Shown here: positions 21,959 through 31,211 of the stretch, in pieces
Layout of the letters: each line of letters opens with the position of its first letter
Numbering within the stretch: the stretch's first letter is position 1
From: an uncultured Hydrogenophaga sp.
GTDB taxonomy: Bacteria > Pseudomonadota > Gammaproteobacteria > Burkholderiales > Burkholderiaceae_C
Assembly: GCF_958439165.1 (NCBI RefSeq)
Contig: NZ_OY288126.1
Location: 148,720 to 212,719 of the forward strand
DNA length: 64,000 nt
Direction of reading: 5' to 3'
Translations under genes and position numbers: made by a program
The notes under the pieces: generated by a model
Told to the model about the DNA's origin: nothing
Seen by the model: only the letters and a program-made list of their open reading frames with translations
The model's database searches: none

Positions 21959-24556
21959 GTGAACACGCCCGCATCGCCCAAGTCCGCCACGCCCCATCCG
22001 CTCGACACCCTGACCGGTGGCGCCTTCTCGGCCCCCACCTCGGGCGAGCGCACCGCCCGGGTGCGCGAGTGGCTGGCCACCGACCCGTCTGCCGAGCAGA
22101 TGCAGGAGGTGTTCCGTGAACTCTCCCACCGCGACCGGGGGGCGGCCAAGCCGGTCAAGGAGCGTCTGGACGACATCCGGCGCCAGAAGACCCAGGAACA
22201 GATGGCCGAGGAATGGACCCAGAAGGCCCAGTCGCTGCTGGAGCAGTCGCGCCTGAACCTGGCCGACGCCCTGGCCTGGCAGCGTGATGCGGCCCGCGCG
22301 GGCGCGCCGCTCTCTCGCGAGCCGCTGGCCACCCTGCGCCAGCAGCTGTCCGAGCGGGTCAAGGCCATCGAGGACCTGCAGCACGCGGCGCAGGTCGAGC
22401 GCGAAGCCGCGGTGCTGATCGCCCAGCGCATCGAGGTGCTCTCCACCAAACCCTGGCGCGAGGCCCAGGCGGCATCGGCTGCCCTGCAGGGCGACGTGGC
22501 GCAGTGGCAGCAGCAGGTCGACGGCCTGATGGCCAGTGTCCAGTGGGCCAGCGTGGAAGGTCGCTTCCCGCCCATGCTGGAGGCATCGCGCCAGCAGCTG
22601 CAGCTGGTGTGGGATGCCTTCCAGGCCGCCCTGGAACTGACGGTGGCGGCCGATGCCGACCCCCAGGCCGCGTTGCCGGCCGTGCCGGTCTGGGCCGACG
22701 AGATCCGGGTGGCCCGCGGCGAAGAGCCGCAGGCCGCCGCCGAGCGCCGCTCCGAGAAGCCGGCGGTCGATCCGCAGGTGCAGCAGGAACGCCGCCAGCG
22801 GGCGGCCGCCGAGGTCGAGAAGGCGCTGTCCGCGCTGGAGGCCGAAGTGGCCCAGGGCCATGGCAAAGCCACGCCCAAGGCCGCTGCCGACCTGCGCGCG
22901 GTGCTCAAGACCCATGGCCGGCTGGTCCCCCCGGAGCTGGACGCCCGGGTGCACGCGGTGCTGACCCAGGCCGGCGAACTTGAAGGCTGGCAACGCTGGC
23001 GTGCCGACCAGATCCGCGAAGAGCTGGTGGCCAAGGCCGAAGCCTTGCTGCAGGCCCCCGAAGGCCAGCGCCCCGGTGGCCGCAAGATGCAGGAAACCCT
23101 GCGCACGCTGCGCGACCAGTGGAAGGCCACCGACCAGGGCGGTCAGCCCAACCACGCGCTGTGGAAGCGCTTCGACGAAGCCTGCAACCAGGCCTACAAG
23201 GTGGTCGAGGCCTGGCTGACCCAGGTCCGCGCCCAGGCCGATGCCAGCCGTGGGCAGCGCATGGCGATCATCGAAGCGGTGCGCCAGTGGACCGCCGACC
23301 ACGCACAGGGCACCGACTGGAAAGCCCAGATCCGTGAACTGCACGCCTTCTCCGAACGCTGGCGCGAGGCCGGCCACCTGAGCGAGAAGGCCTTTGCCGA
23401 CATCCAGCCGCTCTGGAAGACCGCCATGCACGAGGCACATGCCCGGCTGGAAGCGGCCCAGTCCGAAAGCGTGGCACGCCGCAGGACGCTCATCGAGGAA
23501 GCCGTTGCGCTGGGGGCTGCCCCGATGCTGCGTCTGGATGCCGTGAAGGCCCTGCAGCAGCGCTGGCAGGCCGAGGCCCATGCCGTGCCCCTGGAGCGCA
23601 AGCAGGAACAGAAGCTCTGGGAGGCTTTCCGCGAGCCGATCGATGCTGCCTTTGCCCGCAAGTCGGGAGAGCGCCAGGCCCAGACCGCCGCCATCAGCGC
23701 CCATGACCAGCGTGTGCTCGACGCCTCGCGCGCCCTGGAAGCCGCCAGCAACTCGGGCGATGCGCAGGCCATCCGCAGCGCCATGGCAGCACTGGAAGCG
23801 GCCCTGGCCGCGCCGGCGGAAGAGGGCGGCGCTGCTGCTCCTGCCGCTGCCACCGAGGTGGCCCCCGAAGCTTCCGATGCCGCCGTTCCCGCAGCCAGCG
23901 CGGCTCCCCGCAAGCTGGTGGCCATGCGCGGCGACGACCGTCCCGGTCAGAAGCGCGGCGATGCACCTGCGGGTCCGCAAGGTCGCCGCGACGACCGTCG
24001 CGATGGTCGCCGTGAAGGCGGTCGGGACGGCGGTCGCGACGGTTTCCGCGATGCCCGGCCCGGCCGTTTCGAGCGCGACGACCGTGCTCCGCGTGGGCCC
24101 CGCCTGGGCGACACCGCCTTCCGCGCCCAGCGTCAGGCCCAGGAAGCCGCGCAGATGGCGCTGCGCCGCCTGGCCGAGCAGGCCCATGGCGAGGTGCTGA
24201 CCCAGATCCTGCACGCCTGGCAGTCGCGCGACGCATCGGCCCTGCCGGCGGCTCAGGCGCTGGGCAAGGCGGTCTCGGCCGGCGACCGCAATGCCTGGGC
24301 CGCGGCCCTGGGTCAGAGCCCGACCGCACTGTCCGGCGAAACCCTGCTGCGCCTGGAAATGGCCGCCGAGGTGCCGACCCCGGCCGAGCACCTGAGCGAC
24401 CGCCGCCTGCTGCAGCTCACCCTGCTGACCCGCCGCAACGCCCCGGCGCCGGCCGAGACCTGGGGCAAGGACGTGGCGGCCGTGCTGGCTGGCGCCCACG
24501 ACGGGGCAGCCGCGCGCCGCCTTCAGACGGTGCTCAAGGCCCTGCTCAAGCGTTGA
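21959..24556 (+). CDS. DUF349 domain protein with Arg/Gly/Asp-rich tail
   Basis: 865 residues from the GTG at 21959 (VNTPASPKSA); an earlier start at 21905 is possible. The body is a chain of helical DUF349 repeats (motifs such as MQETLRTLRDQWKATDQ, ALWKRFDEACNQAYK, KQEQKLWEAFREPIDAAFARK). Residues about 655-715 are a low-complexity basic/acidic stretch (GRRDDRRDGRREGGRDGGRD), followed by a helical C-terminal domain. DUF349 proteins have no settled biochemical role in betaproteobacteria; the RGG/RD-rich segment suggests nucleic-acid or phase-separating contacts, which is inference. It overlaps the end of convergent mtfA by 11 nt. Confidence 0.85.
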   Translation: MNTPASPKSATPHPLDTLTGGAFSAPTSGERTARVREWLATDPSAEQMQEVFRELSHRDRGAAKPVKERLDDIRRQKTQEQMAEEWTQKAQSLLEQSRLNLADALAWQRDAARAGAPLSREPLATLRQQLSERVKAIEDLQHAAQVEREAAVLIAQRIEVLSTKPWREAQAASAALQGDVAQWQQQVDGLMASVQWASVEGRFPPMLEASRQQLQLVWDAFQAALELTVAADADPQAALPAVPVWADEIRVARGEEPQAAAERRSEKPAVDPQVQQERRQRAAAEVEKALSALEAEVAQGHGKATPKAAADLRAVLKTHGRLVPPELDARVHAVLTQAGELEGWQRWRADQIREELVAKAEALLQAPEGQRPGGRKMQETLRTLRDQWKATDQGGQPNHALWKRFDEACNQAYKVVEAWLTQVRAQADASRGQRMAIIEAVRQWTADHAQGTDWKAQIRELHAFSERWREAGHLSEKAFADIQPLWKTAMHEAHARLEAAQSESVARRRTLIEEAVALGAAPMLRLDAVKALQQRWQAEAHAVPLERKQEQKLWEAFREPIDAAFARKSGERQAQTAAISAHDQRVLDASRALEAASNSGDAQAIRSAMAALEAALAAPAEEGGAAAPAAATEVAPEASDAAVPAASAAPRKLVAMRGDDRPGQKRGDAPAGPQGRRDDRRDGRREGGRDGGRDGFRDARPGRFERDDRAPRGPRLGDTAFRAQRQAQEAAQMALRRLAEQAHGEVLTQILHAWQSRDASALPAAQALGKAVSAGDRNAWAAALGQSPTALSGETLLRLEMAAEVPTPAEHLSDRRLLQLTLLTRRNAPAPAETWGKDVAAVLAGAHDGAAARRLQTVLKALLKR

Positions 24557-25388
24557 CCCGGAACAGGCCGTCGTACAGCGGCAGCAGTTCCGGGAACTCG
24601 GTGCCGAAACGCTCGCGGTTGACGAAGTAGGCCTCGCAGGTCACGGCAAAGAACTCGGCCGGGCTGGTGGCCGCGTAGTCGTCCAGCCAGGGCGTCTCGC
24701 CGCCGAAGCGCTCGGCCAGACTGACCGCCTCTGTGAAGCGGTCGAAGGCCGACTTCATCACCCGCTGCCAGTGGGCCCTGGCATCGCGTTCCTGCGCATG
24801 GCCCAGGAAGCCGCGCGGCAGCGGCGGGCTGCCGCCGGGGTGTTCCCCCAGTGCGATGTCGTGCATGTCCATCTTGTGCACGAACTCGTGGATGACCACG
24901 TTGTGGCCCCGTTCGGCCACCTCGCCCGCCGCGGACACGTCCTCCCAGCTGAGCATCAGCGGCCCGCCGTCCATGGCCTCGCCGGCCAGTGCCTCGGTGT
25001 ATTGGTGCACCACGCCGGTGGCGTCCTTCACCTCGCGCCGGGCCAGCACGGCACCGGGCTGGACCACGATGCCCACGAAGTCACCGTACCAGTCCAGCAG
25101 GTCGCAGGGCTGGCGGGGCGGCTGGCCGCCGGGCAGGCACATGCCCAGCAGCGGCAGGCAGGCCTGCACGGCGATCGACAGCGCCATGGCATCGGTCACC
25201 ACCAGTCCATGCGCACCATGGAACTCCTTCTCCGCCAGGAAGTGGGCGCACAGGCCCCGCAGGCGGTCCTGCTCGGCCGGGGTGAGGCGGCCGAGGAATG
25301 GCAGCCCGCCCAGCATGTCCGACCAAAGCGCATCGGGAATTGCGGGAGGACGACGCCAGCGGCGTGTCCAGCGCTGGATCAGGCCCAT
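24546..25388 (-). CDS. mtfA: MtfA-type zinc peptidase
   Basis: 280 residues. MtfA (family M90) is a cytosolic zinc aminopeptidase that in Escherichia coli binds the glucose repressor Mlc. The zinc motif is intact (VIHEFVHKMDMHDIA, HExxH), with the downstream Glu ligand region in PAEFFAVTCEAYFVNRERF. WYGDFVGIVVQPGAVLARREV and LMLSWEDV are further family segments. It lies 10 nt after lpxH on the same strand and converges on the DUF349 gene. The Mlc connection is not demonstrated outside enterics. Confidence 0.92.
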   Translation of the reverse strand: MGLIQRWTRRWRRPPAIPDALWSDMLGGLPFLGRLTPAEQDRLRGLCAHFLAEKEFHGAHGLVVTDAMALSIAVQACLPLLGMCLPGGQPPRQPCDLLDWYGDFVGIVVQPGAVLARREVKDATGVVHQYTEALAGEAMDGGPLMLSWEDVSAAGEVAERGHNVVIHEFVHKMDMHDIALGEHPGGSPPLPRGFLGHAQERDARAHWQRVMKSAFDRFTEAVSLAERFGGETPWLDDYAATSPAEFFAVTCEAYFVNRERFGTEFPELLPLYDGLFRVNA

Positions 25389-25398
25389 GCGGTCTGCC

Positions 25399-26193
25399 TC
25401 ATGCCGGCTGCCGCTCCCAGCCTTCGGTGGTCAGGCGTAGCACCTGGGCACGGCGCGGCGTGGCGGCTGCATCCCAGTCGGACAGCACCACGCGCCGCAG
25501 GCCCTGGCCCAGGTCGTGTTCGCCGGGCCGGTGCGTGTGGCCATGCACCAGCACCGAGGCCCGTCCCCGTTCCAGCCACTGGCGGGCAGCGGCGGCATCC
25601 ACATCGGCCCAGAGCGAAGGGTCCGGCCCGAGGGTCCGCTTGCGGGCCTCGCTGCGTTCGCGCAGCGAGCGGGCGGTGGCTTCGCGTTCGGCCAGCGGCC
25701 GCGCCAGGAAGGCCTGCTGCCACCCGGCGCCACGCACTTCGGCGCGGAAGGCCATGTAATCGGTATCGGCCAGGCAGAGCGCGTCGCCATGGCTCAGCAG
25801 CCAGCGCCGGCCGCCGAACACCAGCACGGTCGGGTCGTTCAGGCCGATCAGGCCGCAGGCTGCCAGGCCGGCGGTGCCCAGCAGGAAGTCGCGGTTGCCG
25901 GCGAGGAAGAAGGTGGGGGTGCGTTGCGCAAAGGCGCGCAGCTCGGCCGCGCAGCGGCGCCAGAAGGCCCGGTCGGCGGTGTCCTCAAGGGGCGCGGGCG
26001 CATCGAGCAGGTCGTCACCGACCCAGACCTCGAAGAAGTCGCCCAGGATGAACAGCGCGTCGGGCCTGTCGGTCCGTTCCAGGCAAGCCCGCCAGGCCTG
26101 ATGGGTGGCGGGCTCGCCGGCCTGCAGGTGCAGGTCGGACACGATGTCGACGGTGCGCCAGCCCGCCGGCGCCTGCAGTTCGGGCAGATCCAT
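25399..26193 (-). CDS. lpxH: UDP-2,3-diacylglucosamine diphosphatase LpxH
   Basis: 264 residues from the ATG at 26193 (MDLPELQ). LpxH removes UMP to make lipid X in lipid A synthesis at the inner-membrane surface. Calcineurin-like metallophosphatase motifs are complete: DIVSDLHL, LFILGDFFEVWVGDD, GNRDFLLG, LSHGDALC and VHGHTHRP. It lies 29 nt downstream of ppiB and 10 nt upstream of mtfA, within a five-gene minus-strand run. Confidence 0.95.
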   Translation of the reverse strand: MDLPELQAPAGWRTVDIVSDLHLQAGEPATHQAWRACLERTDRPDALFILGDFFEVWVGDDLLDAPAPLEDTADRAFWRRCAAELRAFAQRTPTFFLAGNRDFLLGTAGLAACGLIGLNDPTVLVFGGRRWLLSHGDALCLADTDYMAFRAEVRGAGWQQAFLARPLAEREATARSLRERSEARKRTLGPDPSLWADVDAAAARQWLERGRASVLVHGHTHRPGEHDLGQGLRRVVLSDWDAAATPRRAQVLRLTTEGWERQPA

Positions 26194-26222
26194 CGGCCTC
26201 GGGCGCAGCGGCGGCGGCGTGA

Positions 26223-26729
26223 TCAGATGGCCACGGCCTTCTCGATCACGACATCGTCCTTCGGCACATCGTCGTGGTAGCCGCGGCGGCCGGTGGGCAG
26301 GCCTTCGATCTGTTTCACGAGCTCGGTGCCCGCCACGACCTTGCCGAACACGGCATAGCCCCAGCCTTGGGCGCTGGGAGCGGTGTGGTTCAGGAAGCCG
26401 TTGTTGGCCACGTTGATGAAGAACTGCGCCGTGGCCGAGTGCGGGTCGCTGGTGCGGGCCATGGCGACGGTGTAGCTGTCGTTCTTGAGGCCGTTGTTGG
26501 CTTCGTTCTGGATCGGGGCATCGGTGGGCTTCTGGTTCATGCCCGGCTCGAATCCGCCGCCCTGGATCATGAAGCCGGGGATCACGCGGTGGAACACCGT
26601 GTTGTTGTAGTGGCCCTTGTTCACATACGACAGGAAGTTGGCGGTGCACAGGGGCGCCTTCTCGGCGTCGAGTTCGAGCGTGATGACGCCCTTGCCGGCG
26701 ATGTGCAGTTCAACTTTCGGATTGGCCAT
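26223..26729 (-). CDS. ppiB: cytoplasmic peptidyl-prolyl cis-trans isomerase (cyclophilin B)
   Basis: 168 residues from the ATG at 26729, chosen because GGAG is 8 nt upstream; an ATG at 26735 overlaps the previous stop (ATGA) but has the GGAG too close. Cyclophilin core: VFHRVIPGFMIQGGGFEPGM, ARTSDPHSATAQFFINVANN, WGYAVFGKVV. No signal peptide, so cytoplasmic. It directly follows the periplasmic paralog. Confidence 0.95.
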   Translation of the reverse strand: MANPKVELHIAGKGVITLELDAEKAPLCTANFLSYVNKGHYNNTVFHRVIPGFMIQGGGFEPGMNQKPTDAPIQNEANNGLKNDSYTVAMARTSDPHSATAQFFINVANNGFLNHTAPSAQGWGYAVFGKVVAGTELVKQIEGLPTGRRGYHDDVPKDDVVIEKAVAI

Positions 26730-26731
26730 GT

Positions 26732-27415
26732 TCATTTCTCCAGGGTGGCTTTGATGATGGTGACGGTGGTGCGGGGCACGTCCGAGCCGAAGGGGCCGGC
26801 GGCACCGGTGGGCAGATCCTTGATCTTGTTGACGGTCTCCATGCCCGAGACCACGCGGCCGAACACGGTGTAGCCGTACAGCTCGGCGGCGCTCAGCAGG
26901 TTGGCACGCGGCACGTTCTCGAAGGTGCGGCCACGGTACTCGAATTTCGGCACCGGATCGCCCGGGGGGATCGGTGTCGGGTCGAGGAAGGCGTTGTCCT
27001 TGACGTTGATGAAGAACTGCGCGGTGGCCGACTGCGGGTCGCTGGTGCGGGCCATGGCCACGGTGCCGACCAGGTTGCGCGGGCCGCCCTTGGCCAGGGC
27101 TTCCTGACCTTCGTGCGGCACCGGAGCCCGGGTGGCCTTCTGCTGGAACTTGGCGTCGAAGCCGCCACCCTGGATCATGAAGTTGCTGATCACGCGGTGG
27201 AAGACGGTGCCGTCGTAGTGGCCGTCGCGCACGTACTGCAGGAAGTTCTCGACCGTGCGCGGCGCCTTGTCGGGGTAGAGCTCCAGCACGATGTCGCCCT
27301 GGGAGGTGGCGAGCTTGACGCGCGGCGCCTTGTCCTGGGCCAGGGCGGGCAGGGCCAGCGCGGGCAGCAGCAGGGCGGTGGCCAGCAGGCGGCGGGTGAG
27401 ATGGAGGTGGGTCAT
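26732..27415 (-). CDS. ppiA: periplasmic peptidyl-prolyl cis-trans isomerase (cyclophilin A)
   Basis: 227 residues from the ATG at 27415. A Sec signal peptide is clear (MTHLHLTRRLLATALLLPAL ending ALAQ), so the enzyme acts on periplasmic proteins. The cyclophilin domain has VFHRVISNFMIQGGGFDAKF, ARTSDPQSATAQFFINVKDN and YGYTVFGRVVSGM. It contains a longer loop (EYRGRTFENVPRANLL) than the cytoplasmic paralog. It lies 8 nt downstream of the TPR gene. Confidence 0.94.
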   Translation of the reverse strand: MTHLHLTRRLLATALLLPALALPALAQDKAPRVKLATSQGDIVLELYPDKAPRTVENFLQYVRDGHYDGTVFHRVISNFMIQGGGFDAKFQQKATRAPVPHEGQEALAKGGPRNLVGTVAMARTSDPQSATAQFFINVKDNAFLDPTPIPPGDPVPKFEYRGRTFENVPRANLLSAAELYGYTVFGRVVSGMETVNKIKDLPTGAAGPFGSDVPRTTVTIIKATLEK

Positions 27416-27423
27416 GGGTGGGA

Positions 27424-27990
27424 TCACTTGCGCTGGGTGCCGGCGGCCTTGGGCGGCACGAAGATGCTGCGCGCCGCGTTCAGCTTGGGAGCGGCCGTGG
27501 CGTTGGACGGATCGATCTGCTGCGCCCGGGTGTAGGACTGCGCGGCCAGCTTCGCATAGACGTCGCCGAGGTTCTCGTGCGCCGTGGCGTACGACGGGTT
27601 GGTGCGCACCGCCATCTCGAGCGCCACACGGGCCTTCTCGAACTGGCCCTGGTTGGCATGCAGCACGGCCAGGTTGTTGTAGGGCTCGGGGAGTTCGGGG
27701 AACTCCTTGGTCAGGTCGGTGAAGGTGGTCATGGCCTCTGCCACCTTGCCGCTCTCGCTCTGCACCACGCCCTTGATGAAGCGCATCTGTGCGTCCTTGG
27801 GGTTGTTGGCCAGGTGCTGGTCGGCCTTGGTCAGCGCCTCGGTGAACTGGCCGGCGCGCAGCAGGCGGTTGACTTCGGCGTGCTCGGCCTGCTGGGCAGC
27901 GGCCATGCCTGCGCCCATGAGACCCGCGACCAGGAGGCCGAGGAGGGCGGAGCGGAACGTCGGGCGGGGGGATTTCGCGAGATGGTGCAT
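27424..27990 (-). CDS. secreted tetratricopeptide-repeat protein
   Basis: 188 residues from the ATG at 27990, which has GAGG just upstream. A signal peptide (about residues 1-34, SALLGLLVAGLMGAGMAAAQQ) is followed by at least three TPR-like helical pairs (EVNRLLRAGQFTEALTKADQ, PYNNLAVLHANQGQFEKARVALEMA, ATAHENLGDVYAKLAAQSY). Likely a periplasmic or outer-membrane scaffold; partners unknown. It precedes the two cyclophilins, with which it is probably cotranscribed, suggesting an envelope-protein folding context (inference). Confidence 0.85.
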   Translation of the reverse strand: MHHLAKSPRPTFRSALLGLLVAGLMGAGMAAAQQAEHAEVNRLLRAGQFTEALTKADQHLANNPKDAQMRFIKGVVQSESGKVAEAMTTFTDLTKEFPELPEPYNNLAVLHANQGQFEKARVALEMAVRTNPSYATAHENLGDVYAKLAAQSYTRAQQIDPSNATAAPKLNAARSIFVPPKAAGTQRK

Positions 27991-28145
27991 GGAACCTCGG
28001 AAAGCGGGCGACGCATGACGGACACGCGCCACAGGGATGAAGACCGGCGGTCCGCAGGGGGCGCCGGAAGGGGCTGGATATACTGGCGGATTGTATCTGA
28101 GGGGTACGCTCGCCCAGCCGTCTGCCGCGCCCCGCCCGCCTTCCC

Positions 28146-29528
28146 ATGACCCTGAAAATCCACAACAGCCTGACCCGGCGTCTGGAGCCGTTCGAGCCTC
28201 TGGAGCCGGGCCATGTGCGCATGTACGTCTGCGGCATGACGGTCTACGACCTGTGCCACCTGGGCCATGCCCGCTCCATGCTGGCCTTCGACATCGTGCA
28301 GCGCTGGCTCAAGGCCAGCGGCATGAAAGTGACCTATGTGCGCAACGTCACCGACATCGACGACAAGATCATTGCCCGCGCGCTCAAGAACGGCGAGACC
28401 ATCCAGTCGCTCACCGACCGCATGATCGACGCCCTGCACCAGGACGCCGACGCCCTGGGCATCGAGCGCCCCACCTTCGAGCCGCGCGCCACCGAATACG
28501 TGCCGCAGATGCTGGGCATCATCCGCCGTCTGGAGGAGCGAGGTCTGGCCTACCGCAGCGACAGCGGCGACGTGAACTTCGCGGTGCGCAAGTTCCCCGG
28601 CTACGGCAAGCTCTCCGGCAAGTCGCTCGACGAGTTGCGCGCCGGCGAGCGTGTGGCGGTCAACGACGGCAAGGCCGACCCGCTGGACTTCGTTCTCTGG
28701 AAGTCTGCCAAGGCCGACGAGCCGGCGGATGCCAAATGGGACAGCGACTACGGCACGGGGCGCCCGGGCTGGCACATCGAATGCTCGGCCATGAGCTGCC
28801 AGATGCTGGGCGAGAGCTTCGACATCCACGGTGGCGGTGCCGACCTGCAGTTCCCGCACCACGAGAACGAGATCGCCCAGAGCGAAGGCGCCACCGGCGT
28901 GCCGCTGGCCCGCTTCTGGATGCACAACGGCTTCGTGCGGGTGGACAACGAGAAGATGTCCAAGAGCCTGGGCAACTTCTTCACCATCCGCGACGTGCTG
29001 GCGAAGTTCGACGCCGAGACGGTGCGCTTCTTCATGCTGCGTGCCCACTACCGCAGTGCACTGAACCACAGCGACGCCCATCTGGACGATGCCCGCGCCG
29101 CGCTCAAGCGCCTGTACACCGCGTTGCAGCAAGTGCATCCGCAGGCTGTCGCCATCGACTGGACCGATCCGCTGGCCGCCCGCTTCCAGGCGGCCATGAA
29201 TGAGGACTTCAACACCCCCGAAGCCCTGGCCGTGCTGTTCGACCTGGCGTCTGACGTGAACCGCAGCCGCGACCCGGCCCGCGCCGGCCTGCTGCGCGCG
29301 CTGGGTGGCGTGCTGGGCCTGCTGCAGGCCGATCCTTCGGCGTACCTGCAGGGCGGTGGTGCCGCTGCGGCCACCGACGAGGCCGCCATCCTGGCGCAGA
29401 TCGAGGCCCGCGCCGCCGCCAAGAAGTCGCGCGACTTCGCGGAAGCCGACCGCATCCGCCAGGCCCTGCTGGCCGAGGGCATCGTGCTCAAGGACGGCCC
29501 GGCCGGCACCACCTGGGAACGCGCCTGA
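28146..29528 (+). CDS. cysS: cysteinyl-tRNA synthetase
   Basis: 460 residues, normal length. Class I synthetase: HLGHARSM (HIGH motif), MYVCGMTVYD with a zinc-ligand Cys, WHIECSAMSCQMLG, DIHGGGADLQFPHHENEIAQSE and KMSKSLGN (KMSKS). It charges tRNA-Cys. A TATACT hexamer at about 28078 could be its -10. Its stop codon shares a base with the start of the following glycosylase gene (TGATG). Confidence 0.98.
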   Translation: MTLKIHNSLTRRLEPFEPLEPGHVRMYVCGMTVYDLCHLGHARSMLAFDIVQRWLKASGMKVTYVRNVTDIDDKIIARALKNGETIQSLTDRMIDALHQDADALGIERPTFEPRATEYVPQMLGIIRRLEERGLAYRSDSGDVNFAVRKFPGYGKLSGKSLDELRAGERVAVNDGKADPLDFVLWKSAKADEPADAKWDSDYGTGRPGWHIECSAMSCQMLGESFDIHGGGADLQFPHHENEIAQSEGATGVPLARFWMHNGFVRVDNEKMSKSLGNFFTIRDVLAKFDAETVRFFMLRAHYRSALNHSDAHLDDARAALKRLYTALQQVHPQAVAIDWTDPLAARFQAAMNEDFNTPEALAVLFDLASDVNRSRDPARAGLLRALGGVLGLLQADPSAYLQGGGAAAATDEAAILAQIEARAAAKKSRDFAEADRIRQALLAEGIVLKDGPAGTTWERA

Positions 29529-30190
29529 TGTCGCCTACCGGATCGTCTTCCGTGTTGCCCGACATCGGACCCGAGGCCCCCGACTACTGGGTCGAGGCCT
29601 GCCGCCACCTCATGAAGCGCGACCGCGTCATGAAGAAGCTGATTCCGCAGCACCCGGGCGTGTGCCTGCAGTCGCGGGGCGATGCCTTCGTGACGCTGGC
29701 GCGCAGCATCGTGGGGCAGCAGATCTCGGTGAAGGCCGCGCAGTCGGTGTGGGAGCGCTTCTCGGCGCTCTCCCGCCGCATGACGCCGGCCCAGGTGCTC
29801 AAGCTCAAGGTCGACGACATGCGAGCGGCCGGCCTGTCGGCCCGCAAGGTCGAGTACCTGGTCGACCTGGCGCTGCACTTTGCCAACGGCCAGGTGCACG
29901 AGAAGCAGTGGGCCGACATGGACGACGAGGCCATCATTGCCGAGCTGGTGGCCATCCGCGGCATCGGCCGCTGGACCGCCGAGATGTTCCTCATCTTCCA
30001 CCTGATGCGCCCCAACGTGCTGCCGCTGGACGACGTCGGCCTGCAGAACGGCATCAGCCGCTGCTACTTCTCGGGCGAGCCGGTGAGCCGCTCGGAGATC
30101 CGCGAGGTGGCCACATCGTGGGCACCGTATGCCAGCGTGGCCACTTGGTATATTTGGCGATCGCTGGATCCGGTGCCGGTCAGCTACTGA
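29528..30190 (+). CDS. DNA-3-methyladenine glycosylase, AlkA/HhH-GPD type
   Basis: 220 residues. The helix-hairpin-helix glycosylase fold is recognisable from FVTLARSIVGQQISVKAAQSVW, the hairpin LVAIRGIGRWTAEMFLIFHL and the catalytic Asp in VLPLDDVGLQNGI. It excises alkylated purines from DNA. It is short relative to E. coli AlkA because the N-terminal subdomain is absent, as is usual for this family in betaproteobacteria. It is translationally coupled to cysS by a 1-nt overlap. Confidence 0.92.
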   Translation: MSPTGSSSVLPDIGPEAPDYWVEACRHLMKRDRVMKKLIPQHPGVCLQSRGDAFVTLARSIVGQQISVKAAQSVWERFSALSRRMTPAQVLKLKVDDMRAAGLSARKVEYLVDLALHFANGQVHEKQWADMDDEAIIAELVAIRGIGRWTAEMFLIFHLMRPNVLPLDDVGLQNGISRCYFSGEPVSRSEIREVATSWAPYASVATWYIWRSLDPVPVSY

Positions 30191-30224
30191 CCCCCACCCC
30201 CCACAGGCAAGACAGGAGCCCATC

Positions 30225-31211
30225 TTGGCCAAAAAGAACTTTCTCGACTTCGAGCAGCCCATCGCCGAGCTCGAAGGCAAGATCGAGGAACTGCGCTACG
30301 TGCAGACCGAGTCCGCCGTCGACATCTCCGAAGAGATCGAACAGCTCGCCGGCAAGAGCCTGCAGCTGACCAAGGACATCTACAGCAACCTCACGCCGTG
30401 GCAGATCACCAAGATCGCCCGCCACGCCGACCGGCCCTACACGCTGGACTATGTGCGCGACATCTTCACGCACTTCGTCGAGCTGCACGGCGACCGGCAT
30501 TTCTCCGACGATCTGTCCATCGTCGGCGGCATGGCCCGCTTCAACGGCCAGCCCTGCATGGTCATCGGCCACCAGAAGGGCCGCGACACCAAGGAGCGCG
30601 CGCTGCGCAACTTCGGCATGACCAAGCCCGAGGGCTACCGCAAGGCCCTGCGGCTCATGAAGCTGGCCGAGAAGTTCAAGCTGCCGGTGTTCACCTTCGT
30701 GGACACGCCCGGCGCCTACCCCGGCATTGACGCCGAGGAGCGCGGCCAGTCCGAGGCCATCGGCCGCAACATCTTCGAGATGGCCCAGCTGGAGGTGCCC
30801 ATCATCTCCACCATCATCGGCGAGGGCGGCTCCGGCGGTGCCTTGGCCATCTCGGTGGCCGACCAGGTGCTCATGCTGCAGTACTCGGTGTATTCGGTCA
30901 TCAGCCCCGAAGGCTGCGCCTCCATCCTCTGGAAGACCAGCGAGCGCGCCAGCGACGCGGCCGAAGCGCTGGGCATCACCGCCCACCGCCTCAAGGCCCT
31001 GGGCCTGGTGGACAAGATCGTCAATGAGCCGGTGGGCGGCGCCCACCGCGACCACAAGCAGATGTCGGCCTTCCTCAAGCGCGCGCTGACCGACGCCTGG
31101 CGTCAGGTGTCGGACCTGAAGGTCAAGGAACTGCTGGAGCGCCGCCACGCCCGCCTGGACGGTTATGGCCGCTTCACCGACACCAAGGCCGAAGCCCGCG
31201 AGCGCCGCTGA
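30225..31211 (+). CDS. accA: acetyl-CoA carboxylase carboxyltransferase, alpha subunit
   Basis: 328 residues starting at a TTG (30225) preceded by AGGAG with 7-nt spacing; this gives the canonical N-terminus AKKNFLDFEQPIAELEGKIEEL. AccA with AccD transfers carboxyl from biotin to acetyl-CoA, the first step of fatty-acid synthesis. Motifs: LHGDRHFSDD, GGMARFNGQPCMVIGHQKGRD, FVDTPGAYPGIDAEERGQSEAI, IGEGGSGGALAI and SPEGCASILWK. The 34-nt gap after the glycosylase and the TTG start may moderate translation. Confidence 0.97.
   Translation: MAKKNFLDFEQPIAELEGKIEELRYVQTESAVDISEEIEQLAGKSLQLTKDIYSNLTPWQITKIARHADRPYTLDYVRDIFTHFVELHGDRHFSDDLSIVGGMARFNGQPCMVIGHQKGRDTKERALRNFGMTKPEGYRKALRLMKLAEKFKLPVFTFVDTPGAYPGIDAEERGQSEAIGRNIFEMAQLEVPIISTIIGEGGSGGALAISVADQVLMLQYSVYSVISPEGCASILWKTSERASDAAEALGITAHRLKALGLVDKIVNEPVGGAHRDHKQMSAFLKRALTDAWRQVSDLKVKELLERRHARLDGYGRFTDTKAEARERR

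Noticed and set aside
20030..24499. A 1489-codon open frame on the minus strand opposite the DUF748 and DUF349 genes.
   Set aside because: It is antisense to two well-supported genes; at about 70% G+C stop codons are rare in shadow frames. The translation is Gly/His/Gln/Arg-rich low-complexity without domains.
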